5,689 bases of DNA. Source: Thermoanaerobaculales bacterium (GTDB taxonomy: Bacteria > Acidobacteriota > Thermoanaerobaculia > Thermoanaerobaculales > Sulfomarinibacteraceae). The translations under genes and the position numbers were made by a program. The stretch covers positions 1 to 5,689 of the forward strand of contig JAOZUP010000281.1 in NCBI GenBank assembly GCA_029938595.1, written 5' to 3'. Of this stretch, positions 1 through 5,687 are shown piece by piece; the first letter of the stretch is position 1, and every line of letters starts with the position of its first letter. The notes under the pieces were generated by a model that had not been told where the DNA came from, did no database searches, and worked only from the letters and a program-made list of their open reading frames with translations.

Positions 1-10
1 GGCTTTCCGA

Positions 11-38
11 GGGCGGGTGGGCGGGGGGTGGGGGCGGG
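11..38 (+). other. Candidate G-quadruplex tract, flanked by a short inverted repeat
   Basis: The plus strand carries six runs of three or more G (11-13, 15-17, 19-21, 23-28, 30-34, 36-38), each separated by a single C or T. This is an ideal pattern for a parallel G-quadruplex. A perfect 6-bp inverted repeat, TTTCCG (4-9) and CGGAAA (40-45), brackets it. For the minus-strand genes the G-rich strand is the template, and the transcript here would be very C-rich and G-poor. Such RNA resembles Rho loading (rut) sequence, so a role in ending the transcript of the upstream regulator gene is possible. The G-run pattern is seen directly; folding and function are inferred. Confidence 0.55.
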
Positions 39-48
39 ACGGAAACGG

Positions 49-188
49 TCGAGGGCGTCCGACCCCTCGAATGTAGCCCGCCGGCGCGCCAAAGGCGCGC
101 TGCGGGCGAGGTCGACGGCTCCGACGAGAGCTTGCTCTCGGAGGGGGCGTCGGCCGAGGCCGCGTGGCCGCGGTCGAAGACCGTGGCC
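49..188. other. Cluster of four consecutive GC-rich hairpins in the 222-bp non-coding stretch after the FHA regulator
   Basis: Four non-overlapping stem-loops follow one another. (1) 49-55 TCGAGGG pairs with 64-70 CCCTCGA. (2) 76-81 GCCCGC and 84-90 GCGCGCC pair around an AAA loop with 94-100 GGCGCGC and 102-107 GCGGGC. (3) 113-117 CGACG and 119-124 CTCCGA pair with 138-143 TCGGAG and 148-152 CGTCG. (4) 166-175 pairs with 179-188 around a GAA loop: ten pairs, one of them G-U on the plus strand. No T-tract follows any stem on either strand, so none is a textbook intrinsic terminator. Open frames crossing here are Arg-rich and look spurious. The element could be a REP-like intergenic repeat, a structured RNA, or a Rho-dependent 3' end. 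The rest of 1-222 holds no gene I can support. Confidence 0.6.
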
Positions 189-222
189 GGCGGGCGGGCA
201 CCTAGACGGAGATGGGGAAGAG

Positions 223-2052
223 CTACTGTCTGTTGCGGCGAAGGGCGCGGTAATCCTGAATTCCGTACTCCTTGATCTTCGCAATCAAGGCGCCTCGAGA
301 GAGGTTCAACTCGCGCGCGGCCTTGCTCTGGTTGCCCAGCGAGCGGCGCAGAACCCGGTCGATCAGCAGCCGTTCGACCGCTGGAATCACGACCTTGAGA
401 TCGTCCTGGCCCAGCACGACAGCGGTGTCGACAGTCTTGTCGGTATCCTCCGGTGACGACCCGGCGACCGAGGTCGACCGCTGCAACGAACCACGCACCA
501 TTTCACCTTCGGGCGTCGCTGACACCAGCCGCCGCAGCTCGCCCAAAAGCTCGGCAATCTGACCGTCGAATGGATGGCCGAGAATCGAATCGAGAGTCTC
601 GAGCGCAATCCCCTGGATCTGCTTCCCCTGTTCCGCACCGACCCATTCGAGCATCCTCACGACGATCAACGGGAGGTCCTCGCGGCGCTCTTCGATCGGA
701 GGAACGCGGATGAGGTGGTTCTGAAGTTTGTTGAAGAGTGAGGCATCAGGCCCGTCCTCCGCCATAGATCCCACCCACTCTTCCTCGCAGGTAAGGATCC
801 ATCTCACCTTGGAACCGTATCCCGATACGCCGTCCTCTTCGATCACCGACACCAACTGGCGCTGCATCTCGGCGCTCATCCGCTGAACCTCGCGGACGAC
901 CACTACCCCACCACCGGCCCGTTCTGCAAGGCCCCTCACGCCCATCGTGTTTCCGGACCCAAAAAGTTCGACCCGAAGAGTGGTCTCGTCACCACCACCC
1001 ACTTGAACGACGCGGATCCATGGTGCGCCGGTTGGACACAGTGAGGCGATCAGCGACGCGAGATATGCCCGCCCGGATCCAGATCGTCCGTACAACAGGA
1101 CCGGAGAGGAAGATCGTGCGGCCGAGAGCAGCTGCTCGCGCAGGACGTCGACGGCCTGGGACGATCCGGGCAGTCGAGCATCCAGCTTCTGCCGCGCTTC
1201 CGACTCCCACTGTCCGAACAGGGCGCTCCCTTTGGAAACGTTCTCCCACTGGACGGCGAGCATCCCGGCGAGCTCAGCCAGCAACACGCGATCATCTTCA
1301 AAATCGGAACTATCGGTTTCCACCAGAAGATAGACTCTGCCTTCACCGCCGACGGGAACCGGGTAGATCAAGATCTCACGCGCACCACCGCGCACCACCG
1401 CGATGCGGCTTCCACGATCGAGCTCGGAAAAGGACCGCGGCGGTAGCTGCGGCAAGGCTCCCGACCACCGGGAAGCGATCGGCTGCAACCGACCCTTCTG
1501 ATCGAGCCACGCGAGAAGGGACCGCCGTCCCGGAAATACTCCGTCGAAAAAGCCCTGCAGTGACACCAGAAGATCCTCGCGAACCCCCGCAAGAAATACA
1601 TCAAGCAACCGGCGCCGTCCTTCCGCCAGCCGCTCCGGCTCGTTGTAAAGCACAACTTCGGACCGTGGTTTGGCCTCGCCCTTTGTCTGAGGATCGGCAC
1701 CGCTCACCGTCTCCTCTACGGCTTCGGCTCCGGTTTGGACCACGCCGCCATCAGCATCGTCGCGACTGCCTTCCACGATCGTCACGGTCGCGGTACCGAC
1801 ACGAATCCTGTCACCGATCATGAGCACGCCGCGTGACCGGCGTTCGCCATTGAGGAGCACGATCTGCCGTTGCTGGCCGAGAAAGGTGAGCGTGTCCCCC
1901 CCGGTGCGCCGGATAACAAGGTGAACCGGCGCCACGCCGGGCGCGCGCAGAACCACGTCATTACTGCTCGAGGCGCCGATCGAAACCGTGTCTTTAGCGA
2001 CCTCGTGCGTCAGCTCGGAGCCGCTGCCCGTATCAATCGTCAACGTCACCAT
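223..2052 (-). CDS. FHA-GAF-like-AAA+-Fis regulator, sigma-54-activator-like with a degenerate ATPase domain
   Basis: This is a 609-residue cytoplasmic transcription regulator. Residues 1-95 look like an FHA domain with a degenerate phosphothreonine site: GA at 26-27 where GR is usual, and A41-x-x-H44 where SxxH is usual, with Asn68 retained. Residues 96-130 are an acidic linker. About 145-275 is GAF-like. Residues 291-515 follow the NtrC-family AAA+ domain (ELFG 362-365, PPIEERREDLPL 451-462), but catalytic positions are altered: Walker A GRSGSGR has Arg328 for Lys, Walker B VVVVRE has Arg387 for Asp, and GAFTGA is absent. The arginine fingers and the sensor II Arg are substituted too. Residues 555-600 are a well-kept Fis-type HTH (GNQSKAAREL, 573-582). 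The ATG start is fixed by GGAGG four bases upstream. The gene sits 230 bp after the preceding gene with its own candidate promoter. Family knowledge says activators lacking GAFTGA do not open sigma-54 promoters, so I infer a sigma-70-type DNA-binding regulator or repressor. Target genes are unknown. Confidence 0.9.
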   Translation of the reverse strand: MVTLTIDTGSGSELTHEVAKDTVSIGASSSNDVVLRAPGVAPVHLVIRRTGGDTLTFLGQQRQIVLLNGERRSRGVLMIGDRIRVGTATVTIVEGSRDDADGGVVQTGAEAVEETVSGADPQTKGEAKPRSEVVLYNEPERLAEGRRRLLDVFLAGVREDLLVSLQGFFDGVFPGRRSLLAWLDQKGRLQPIASRWSGALPQLPPRSFSELDRGSRIAVVRGGAREILIYPVPVGGEGRVYLLVETDSSDFEDDRVLLAELAGMLAVQWENVSKGSALFGQWESEARQKLDARLPGSSQAVDVLREQLLSAARSSSPVLLYGRSGSGRAYLASLIASLCPTGAPWIRVVQVGGGDETTLRVELFGSGNTMGVRGLAERAGGGVVVVREVQRMSAEMQRQLVSVIEEDGVSGYGSKVRWILTCEEEWVGSMAEDGPDASLFNKLQNHLIRVPPIEERREDLPLIVVRMLEWVGAEQGKQIQGIALETLDSILGHPFDGQIAELLGELRRLVSATPEGEMVRGSLQRSTSVAGSSPEDTDKTVDTAVVLGQDDLKVVIPAVERLLIDRVLRRSLGNQSKAARELNLSRGALIAKIKEYGIQDYRALRRNRQ

Positions 2053-2056
2053 GCGC

Positions 2057-2061
2057 CCTCC
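2057..2061 (-). promoter_or_regulatory. Shine-Dalgarno site of the FHA regulator
   Basis: The minus strand reads GGAGG, then GCGC, then ATG at 2052. It is a strong ribosome binding site that supports this start, and it places the start directly before the FHA beta-strand sequence. Confidence 0.75.
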
Positions 2062-2105
2062 GCAGTGCGTCGTTCGAGCGATTCAGAAACCGGCATTGTC
2101 ACGGA

Positions 2106-2118
2106 TGAATCGGATTCA
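2106..2118. promoter_or_regulatory. 13-bp perfect palindrome in the leader of the FHA regulator
   Basis: TGAATCGGATTCA is two perfect 6-bp half-sites around a central G. Related GATTC words recur at 2080-2084 and 2124-2128. It lies between the candidate promoter and the ATG, a typical place for an operator. Nothing identifies the binding protein. A chance palindrome of this size is possible, so confidence is modest. Confidence 0.35.
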
Positions 2119-2204
2119 GTATTGATTCGAACACCGCCGGTTCCATCGCCAAAGAAAATCCGAGAGAAGCTTATGCCTCCCACCGCCAAGTGTCAATCAA
2201 TACT
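2118..2204. promoter_or_regulatory. Widely spaced 10-bp inverted repeat pair bracketing the promoter
   Basis: AGTATTGATT at 2118-2127 is the exact reverse complement of AATCAATACT at 2195-2204. The arm centres are 77 bp apart. The promoter-proximal arm overlaps the candidate -35 box (2191-2196), and the other arm falls about 40 bases inside the predicted transcript. This is the layout of an operator pair for a looping regulator, possibly the regulator encoded just downstream. The repeat is seen; the regulatory role is inferred. Confidence 0.4.
2168..2196 (-). promoter_or_regulatory. Candidate sigma-70 promoter for the FHA regulator
   Basis: The minus strand has a perfect TTGACA -35 box (2191-2196), a 17-base spacer, and TAAGCT (2168-2173) as a weak -10 box matching TATAAT at three of six positions. 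Transcription would begin near 2161, leaving a leader of about 110 bases. The rest of the 230-bp gap (2053-2282) shows no gene and no clear intrinsic terminator for the upstream run. The -35 match is strong and the -10 poor, so the promoter may need an activator or may not be real. Confidence 0.4.
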
Positions 2205-2282
2205 ACAGAAGGAACGAGAAAATGCACCTTTTACCCACACTTCAAAGGAACTTCCATGTATCTCGGAAGAACGGGTGACCGA

Positions 2283-3602
2283 TCACCTCACTGCCGCACC
2301 GCCGAGACGGCCCGCGAGCAGAACCAGATCATCGAGGTCCGGCAACTCGCGGCCCTGCCGGTCCGCCACTAGAATGCCCGCAACCCCTCCGCCGCGACCG
2401 AGAGGAATCAACGCTGTTGCGGCCGGAAGTTCGCTGACGCCGAGCACTTCGGCGAGCCCTCCAACCCCTCCAGACTCCGGATCGATAGCCATCACCGCCT
2501 CGCCGGTACGGATGACGTGCTCGAGGAGACCAACCTCACGCAGCAGGGTGGTGCTATTGCGGTCGAGCGGATAGCCGAAACCAGCTCGGCACCTGACCGT
2601 TGTTTCCTCGGCCATCAATACGGCGCCGCGCTCGAAGTGCTCGGCCGCCACCTGCAGCAGCGAAGAGATACCCTGATCAGGTTCCCTTTCCGAAAGAAGC
2701 GCGCTCACAAATTCGGTGACGCCGGACGGTAGCGCCGAGCGTTCCTCACTCCGCCGCGCCTGGAGAAGGCGCTCGACGACCAACGATACATCGGCGCCAA
2801 ACCGAGCCATGATTTCACTCGCTTCGGCCTGAGGAGCCGGTATGAGAAAGGACACCCCGGCCTCGATCAACTGATGAACCCACCCGGCATCACCGAGGGG
2901 GGCGACCCAGACCACGGGCAGAGGAGGATCCGCAGCCGCCGCCCTACCGATGACCTGAAGCCAATAATTTTCTCGACCCGCCCAGGAGCTGGCCTGTTGA
3001 TGATGCACCACCAGCAGGTCAACGTCATCGACGTCCACATCTTCCGCAACCGAAAAGAAGCGAACCCGCCAACCGCGCCGCCTCCACTCCCGCTCCAGGG
3101 ATCCACGCCACCACCTCGGATCCTGCACAGCCACTCCAACTCGCGCAATGAGCAGCTCGGAGGGAGCATCAACCTCGAGGTCGGCGAGCAGATCATCGAG
3201 AGGGTTCTGCGACGGTTCGGACGGCAGGACGTGAATGTTGGTACGGCTCAAAGGCAGCGAGACCTCGAGAAACTCCTCCCCGAGCAAACGGTCGACTTCG
3301 AGGTTCGACGCGGCTGCGCCAGCGGTTTCGGCAAAGGCGGTCAGGCTCAATACCTCACCCTCGTGGGGCTCCACCTCATGCGGCGAAAAACGGAACTCGC
3401 CGCGACGGCACGCAAGAACTCTCCCCGCCGATACGAGCTCGCTCCTCGATGGCATCTTCACCCGCCCGCGGTCAACCTCGAGGCGCAGCGAACCGTCCGC
3501 AGTTTCGAGCTCGAGGATACCGCTCGGCGATGTCGCCGAGACCAGCCGCAGCAACGCCGCCGGGGCGAGATGTTCCAGGCTGCCCGAGAGGACGCGTTTC
3601 AC
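2283..3602 (-). CDS. DUF4388 (PATAN) protein with a pseudo-receiver and a GAF-like C-terminus
   Basis: This is a 439-residue cytoplasmic signalling protein. Residues 1-100 match the PATAN/DUF4388 pattern: a GSLEHLAPAALLRLV helix, then short strands ending in GRVLACRRGEFRF (60-72). Residues 150-258 have the beta/alpha spacing of a response-regulator receiver, but DLLVVH (195-200) puts His200 where the phosphorylated Asp belongs. The usual Thr/Ser is Ala (WVAPL, 232-236) and no conserved Lys follows (FLIPAP), so phosphorylation is unlikely. Residues 295-437 look like a GAF-type sensor: AVLMAEE, ALIPLGRGGGVAGILVADR, and a final helix. No DNA-binding or enzymatic motif is visible, so it probably acts through protein contacts; DUF4388 proteins are common in gliding and signalling-rich bacteria. 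The GTG start overlaps the preceding stop by 4 bp (GTGA), and GGAG lies six bases upstream. The biological role is unknown. Confidence 0.85.
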   Translation of the reverse strand: MKRVLSGSLEHLAPAALLRLVSATSPSGILELETADGSLRLEVDRGRVKMPSRSELVSAGRVLACRRGEFRFSPHEVEPHEGEVLSLTAFAETAGAAASNLEVDRLLGEEFLEVSLPLSRTNIHVLPSEPSQNPLDDLLADLEVDAPSELLIARVGVAVQDPRWWRGSLEREWRRRGWRVRFFSVAEDVDVDDVDLLVVHHQQASSWAGRENYWLQVIGRAAAADPPLPVVWVAPLGDAGWVHQLIEAGVSFLIPAPQAEASEIMARFGADVSLVVERLLQARRSEERSALPSGVTEFVSALLSEREPDQGISSLLQVAAEHFERGAVLMAEETTVRCRAGFGYPLDRNSTTLLREVGLLEHVIRTGEAVMAIDPESGGVGGLAEVLGVSELPAATALIPLGRGGGVAGILVADRQGRELPDLDDLVLLAGRLGGAAVR

Positions 3603-4591
3603 GATCTACTCCGCCCATCTTCGAGTGGTTGCACCGTGTAGCTGTGCACGTCTCCCGAGCGCAAAACAAAAGTCCGCCGTTCAACCACCAGTCCGCCGAC
3701 CTCGACTTCGAGCACCCATCGCCCCGGCAGGAGGTCGGAGAACCGAGCCTCCGGGTCGAGGCGCGTGCGCCGCACTTCGCCGCCGCCGCCGCGAAGAACG
3801 GCCACCGGCGGATTCTCCCGCCATTTGGTTGGGAGGCGACAGACCAGATCTGCCCCCCTATTCGGCCGCACGACCTTGCCGTCGTGCCTGGGGAGTCGCT
3901 CGAGTCCGTCGGTCTCGGCATTAATCACGCGAATTTTCGGCACGGTCACGACTGTTGTCGAGTATGTCAGGTGGCGTGGAGTCACGGTCCACAAACCAAG
4001 GGTCGGATCGGTGGCAATCCAGCCCGCCCCCGGAAGTCTGCACTCGAGCCAGCGGTGGGGGATCGCACCACCGTCGCCGATCAGCAGGCCACTGACTGTT
4101 CGGGCCTCGAACCCGGCAGCGCGCAACAGCGCCACGGCTGCGTTCGCGAGGCCGGAGCATCGCCCCCGTCCCCGCTCGAGAACCGATGCCGCATCCTGGA
4201 GACCGTTGTCGGCGGTGTCGATCGATACCCGGTCCGCCGCCCACTCCAGCACCATCGTGGCCGCTTCCCAGGAACCCAGTTCGGGACGTAGCTTCGTGCG
4301 CAACCGTTTCGGCAGCTCAAAGCCGGGCGGTACGAAGGGTTTCGTTCCGGCGACAATAACTGCGTAGGTTCCGGTGGCGCCGATTGGGGCCAACGAGGTG
4401 GCAACGTGGACCGCGACCCCGTCGGCGGCGGTCGCCCGCACATCCTGGACATAACCGTTACTCGCCGATGCGACGGGAAAATCGCCGGCGGTTACCAGAT
4501 AGTCGGCCTCCTCGGCCAGCACCGGCATCGCCATGAGAATGGCCCACGCCAGGACGAGGACACCGGTCCACGCCAAGCCAAGAACTCTCAC
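3599..4591 (-). CDS. Secreted transglutaminase-like (papain-fold) protein
   Basis: This is a 330-residue exported protein. Residues 1-26 form a Sec signal peptide: positive start, a hydrophobic core rich in Leu/Val/Ala/Trp, and a likely cut after PVLA (23-26). The transglutaminase-like core spans about 105-200, with a complete catalytic triad: Cys145 in GRCSGLANA, His179 in IPHRWLE, and Asp195 in GWIATDPT. The stretch ALLRAAGFEARTVSG (154-168) is the usual helix and strand between Cys and His. A C-terminal part of about 265-322 is beta-rich and may be a small beta-sandwich. Bacterial members are mostly cysteine peptidases, amidases or structural relatives acting on envelope proteins or peptidoglycan; the substrate here cannot be told. 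There is no lipobox or C-terminal anchor. The GTG start overlaps the nusB stop by 4 bp, so its synthesis is probably coupled to NusB. Confidence 0.88.
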   Translation of the reverse strand: MRVLGLAWTGVLVLAWAILMAMPVLAEEADYLVTAGDFPVASASNGYVQDVRATAADGVAVHVATSLAPIGATGTYAVIVAGTKPFVPPGFELPKRLRTKLRPELGSWEAATMVLEWAADRVSIDTADNGLQDAASVLERGRGRCSGLANAAVALLRAAGFEARTVSGLLIGDGGAIPHRWLECRLPGAGWIATDPTLGLWTVTPRHLTYSTTVVTVPKIRVINAETDGLERLPRHDGKVVRPNRGADLVCRLPTKWRENPPVAVLRGGGGEVRRTRLDPEARFSDLLPGRWVLEVEVGGLVVERRTFVLRSGDVHSYTVQPLEDGRSRS

Positions 4592-5001
4592 CCGGCCTTG
4601 GCCTTCCGTTTGACAAACCCGTCGAGCACACCGTTAACGAATCGCCCGGAATCCTTGGCGCCGTATTTTTTTGCAATCTCGATGGCCTCGTCGATGATGA
4701 CCGCGTGCGGAGTCTCGGTCTCGTTCATCAGCTCATATATGGCGAGGCGGAGGATGTTTCGATCGACCGCTGCCAGCCGCTCGAGCCGCCAATGCGTGGT
4801 CTGCCGTCCGAGCTCTCCGTCAATCGCCTCGAGCCGCTCGAGGGTCCCGCGGAGGAGAACGTCGGCAAACTCACGCACCCCGTCCGATGCGTTGCGCCAT
4901 TCCTCGAAGCCGGCCTGCATCGCCTCCGGTGATGCATCGGTCAGCTCGTATTGATACAAGAGTTGCAGGGCGAGCTCTCGGGCGCGGCGACGGGTTCCCA
5001 C
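4588..5001 (-). CDS. nusB: Transcription antitermination factor NusB
   Basis: This 137-residue protein has the normal NusB length. NusB binds boxA RNA with ribosomal protein S10 (NusE) and helps RNA polymerase resist termination, mainly during rRNA synthesis. The all-helical signature is clear: an Arg-rich start GTRRRARELALQLLYQYE (2-19), VDRNILRLAIYEL (79-91), then VIIDEAIEIAKKYG (100-113) and SGRFVNGVLDGF (117-128). The start is GTG; it gives the canonical N-terminus and no better codon lies upstream, although the ribosome site (AGGGCGGG) is weak. It follows ribH by 47 bp, a widespread arrangement, and runs directly into the transglutaminase gene. Confidence 0.97.
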   Translation of the reverse strand: MGTRRRARELALQLLYQYELTDASPEAMQAGFEEWRNASDGVREFADVLLRGTLERLEAIDGELGRQTTHWRLERLAAVDRNILRLAIYELMNETETPHAVIIDEAIEIAKKYGAKDSGRFVNGVLDGFVKRKAKAG

Positions 5002-5048
5002 TAGCCCGCCCTAACCCGCACTTCTCACCGTCGAATAAGAAGAGCGCA

Positions 5049-5522
5049 CTATTTCCTCCGGTCGAGCCTCTCCGACAGGCGTGCCATTTCGATGGCGGCC
5101 AGAGCCGCTTCCCAGCCCTTGTTTCCCATTTTGGTCCCCGCTCGCTCGACCGCCTGTTCAAGAGTGTCGGCGGTGATCACACCGAAAGTCATGGGAACAC
5201 CCGAGCTGATCGCCGCCTGAGCGACACCCTTGGCTACCTCCGCAGCAAGGAGATCGAAGTGTGCGGTGCTCCCTCGGACCAGCGCACCAACACTGATCAC
5301 GGCGTCGAATCCACCGTCCCCGGCAAGCTTTGCAGCCACCATCGGGATCTCCCAGGCTCCGGGCACACGCACGATGGTGATCTTGTCGTCCTCAGCACCG
5401 TGCCTGACCAGACAGTCCACAGCCCCCGATTCGAGGCGTGAGGTCAGCGCCTCGTTGAAACGGCTCACTACCAGTGCGAAACGCAGACCTTGCGCGTCGA
5501 GATGTCCTTCGATGACCTGCAT
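5049..5522 (-). CDS. ribH: 6,7-dimethyl-8-ribityllumazine synthase
   Basis: This 157-residue enzyme catalyses the penultimate step of riboflavin synthesis. It joins 5-amino-6-ribitylamino-uracil with 3,4-dihydroxy-2-butanone 4-phosphate. Family motifs are complete: SRFNEALTSRLESGA (20-34) with Phe22 for ring stacking, VPGAWEIP (53-60), GALVRGSTAHFD (79-90) with catalytic His88, FGVITADTLEQAVERAG (113-129) with Arg127, and TKMGNKGWEAA (130-140). A longer frame starts at 5585, but the ATG at 5522 gives the family-standard N-terminus and has GGAGG four bases upstream. Members form pentamers or 60-subunit capsids; which applies here cannot be read from sequence. No FMN riboswitch is visible in the 167 bases upstream. 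Other rib genes would be expected nearby but lie outside the window. Confidence 0.97.
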   Translation of the reverse strand: MQVIEGHLDAQGLRFALVVSRFNEALTSRLESGAVDCLVRHGAEDDKITIVRVPGAWEIPMVAAKLAGDGGFDAVISVGALVRGSTAHFDLLAAEVAKGVAQAAISSGVPMTFGVITADTLEQAVERAGTKMGNKGWEAALAAIEMARLSERLDRRK

Positions 5523-5526
5523 GATC

Positions 5527-5531
5527 CCTCC
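5527..5531 (-). promoter_or_regulatory. Shine-Dalgarno site fixing the ribH start
   Basis: The minus strand reads GGAGG, then GATC, then ATG at 5522. It favours this codon over the in-frame ATG at 5585, which would add 21 residues unlike the family N-terminus. The spacing matches that of the FHA regulator gene. Confidence 0.75.
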
Positions 5532-5539
5532 AAGGGTGC

Positions 5540-5545
5540 ATTGTA
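5540..5545 (-). promoter_or_regulatory. Possible -10 box upstream of ribH
   Basis: TACAAT matches the -10 consensus at five of six positions and lies 17 bases before the ribH ATG, which would give a leader of only about 11 bases. No convincing -35 box stands 16-18 bases further up, and there is no TGn extension. It may be a weak or activator-dependent promoter, or a chance match. Confidence 0.25.
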
Positions 5546-5622
5546 CCGCGATCGTGCGCCAACGGCACAGTTCTACAGCCCGCAAATCTCACCCCCTCGG
5601 GAAGCGCGTGGTTGTGGGTAGT

Positions 5623-5654
5623 AATTGAGAATTAAGAATTGAGAATTAAGAATT
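5623..5654. repeat. AT-rich 14-bp tandem repeat (2.3 copies)
   Basis: AATTGAGAATTAAG occurs twice exactly (5623-5636 and 5637-5650), followed by a third partial AATT. The AT-rich block stands out sharply in an otherwise GC-rich window. It sits about 100 bases upstream of ribH, too far from the possible -10 box to be its UP element. It adds in-frame TAA stops on the minus strand, so it may mark the end of an upstream gene. Similar interspersed AT-rich words exist in other bacterial genomes; origin and function here are not known. Confidence 0.75.
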
Positions 5655-5687
5655 CGCCGGTGACCGCAGCTTCAGCCAGACGGCGAC
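5646..5687 (-). other. Possible last codons of an upstream gene, cut by the window edge
   Basis: One minus-strand frame enters from the right edge and reads VAVWLKLRSPANS before a TAA inside the AT-rich repeat. Another frame (from 5688) stays open to 5632 and reads GRRLAEAAVTGEFLILNS. Neither can be assigned to a family from so few residues, and the stretch may simply be intergenic. It is noted because an upstream riboflavin or other operon gene could end here. Confidence 0.15.

Noticed and set aside
28..456. Plus-strand open frame of 142 codons starting in the G-rich stretch
   Set aside because: Its start half is Arg/Gly/Pro-rich low complexity produced by GC-rich non-coding DNA. Its second half is antisense to the Fis-HTH end of the regulator gene. 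No domain is recognisable.
1381..1400. Exact 10-bp tandem duplication CGCACCACCG inside the FHA regulator
   Set aside because: The unit is not a multiple of three and the reading frame stays intact across it (VVRGGAR). It looks like chance low complexity rather than a recent insertion.
1020..1823. Plus-strand open frame of 267 codons opposite the FHA regulator
   Set aside because: It is Arg/Pro-rich, lies antisense to the AAA+ and GAF-like coding sequence, and shows no domain pattern. The minus-strand reading is clearly the real one.
2173..2190. Possible sigma-54 promoter (TGGCGGT, then GGCAT) upstream of the regulator
   Set aside because: The spacing between the GG and GC elements is nine bases instead of ten and the flanking consensus is poor. 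The TTGACA-type promoter at the same place is better supported.
2221..2282. Intrinsic terminator after the DUF4388 gene
   Set aside because: Only a 5-bp stem (CTTCC with GGAAG) can be drawn and no T-tract follows it on the minus strand.
2874..4291. Long plus-strand open frames (about 200-280 codons) opposite the DUF4388 and transglutaminase genes
   Set aside because: They are antisense shadows of strongly supported minus-strand genes, common in GC-rich DNA. Their translations are rich in Arg, Pro and Ser with no recognisable motif.
5523..5622. FMN riboswitch in front of ribH
   Set aside because: No conserved RFN-like set of helices is visible in this short leader. Only small, weak stems can be drawn.
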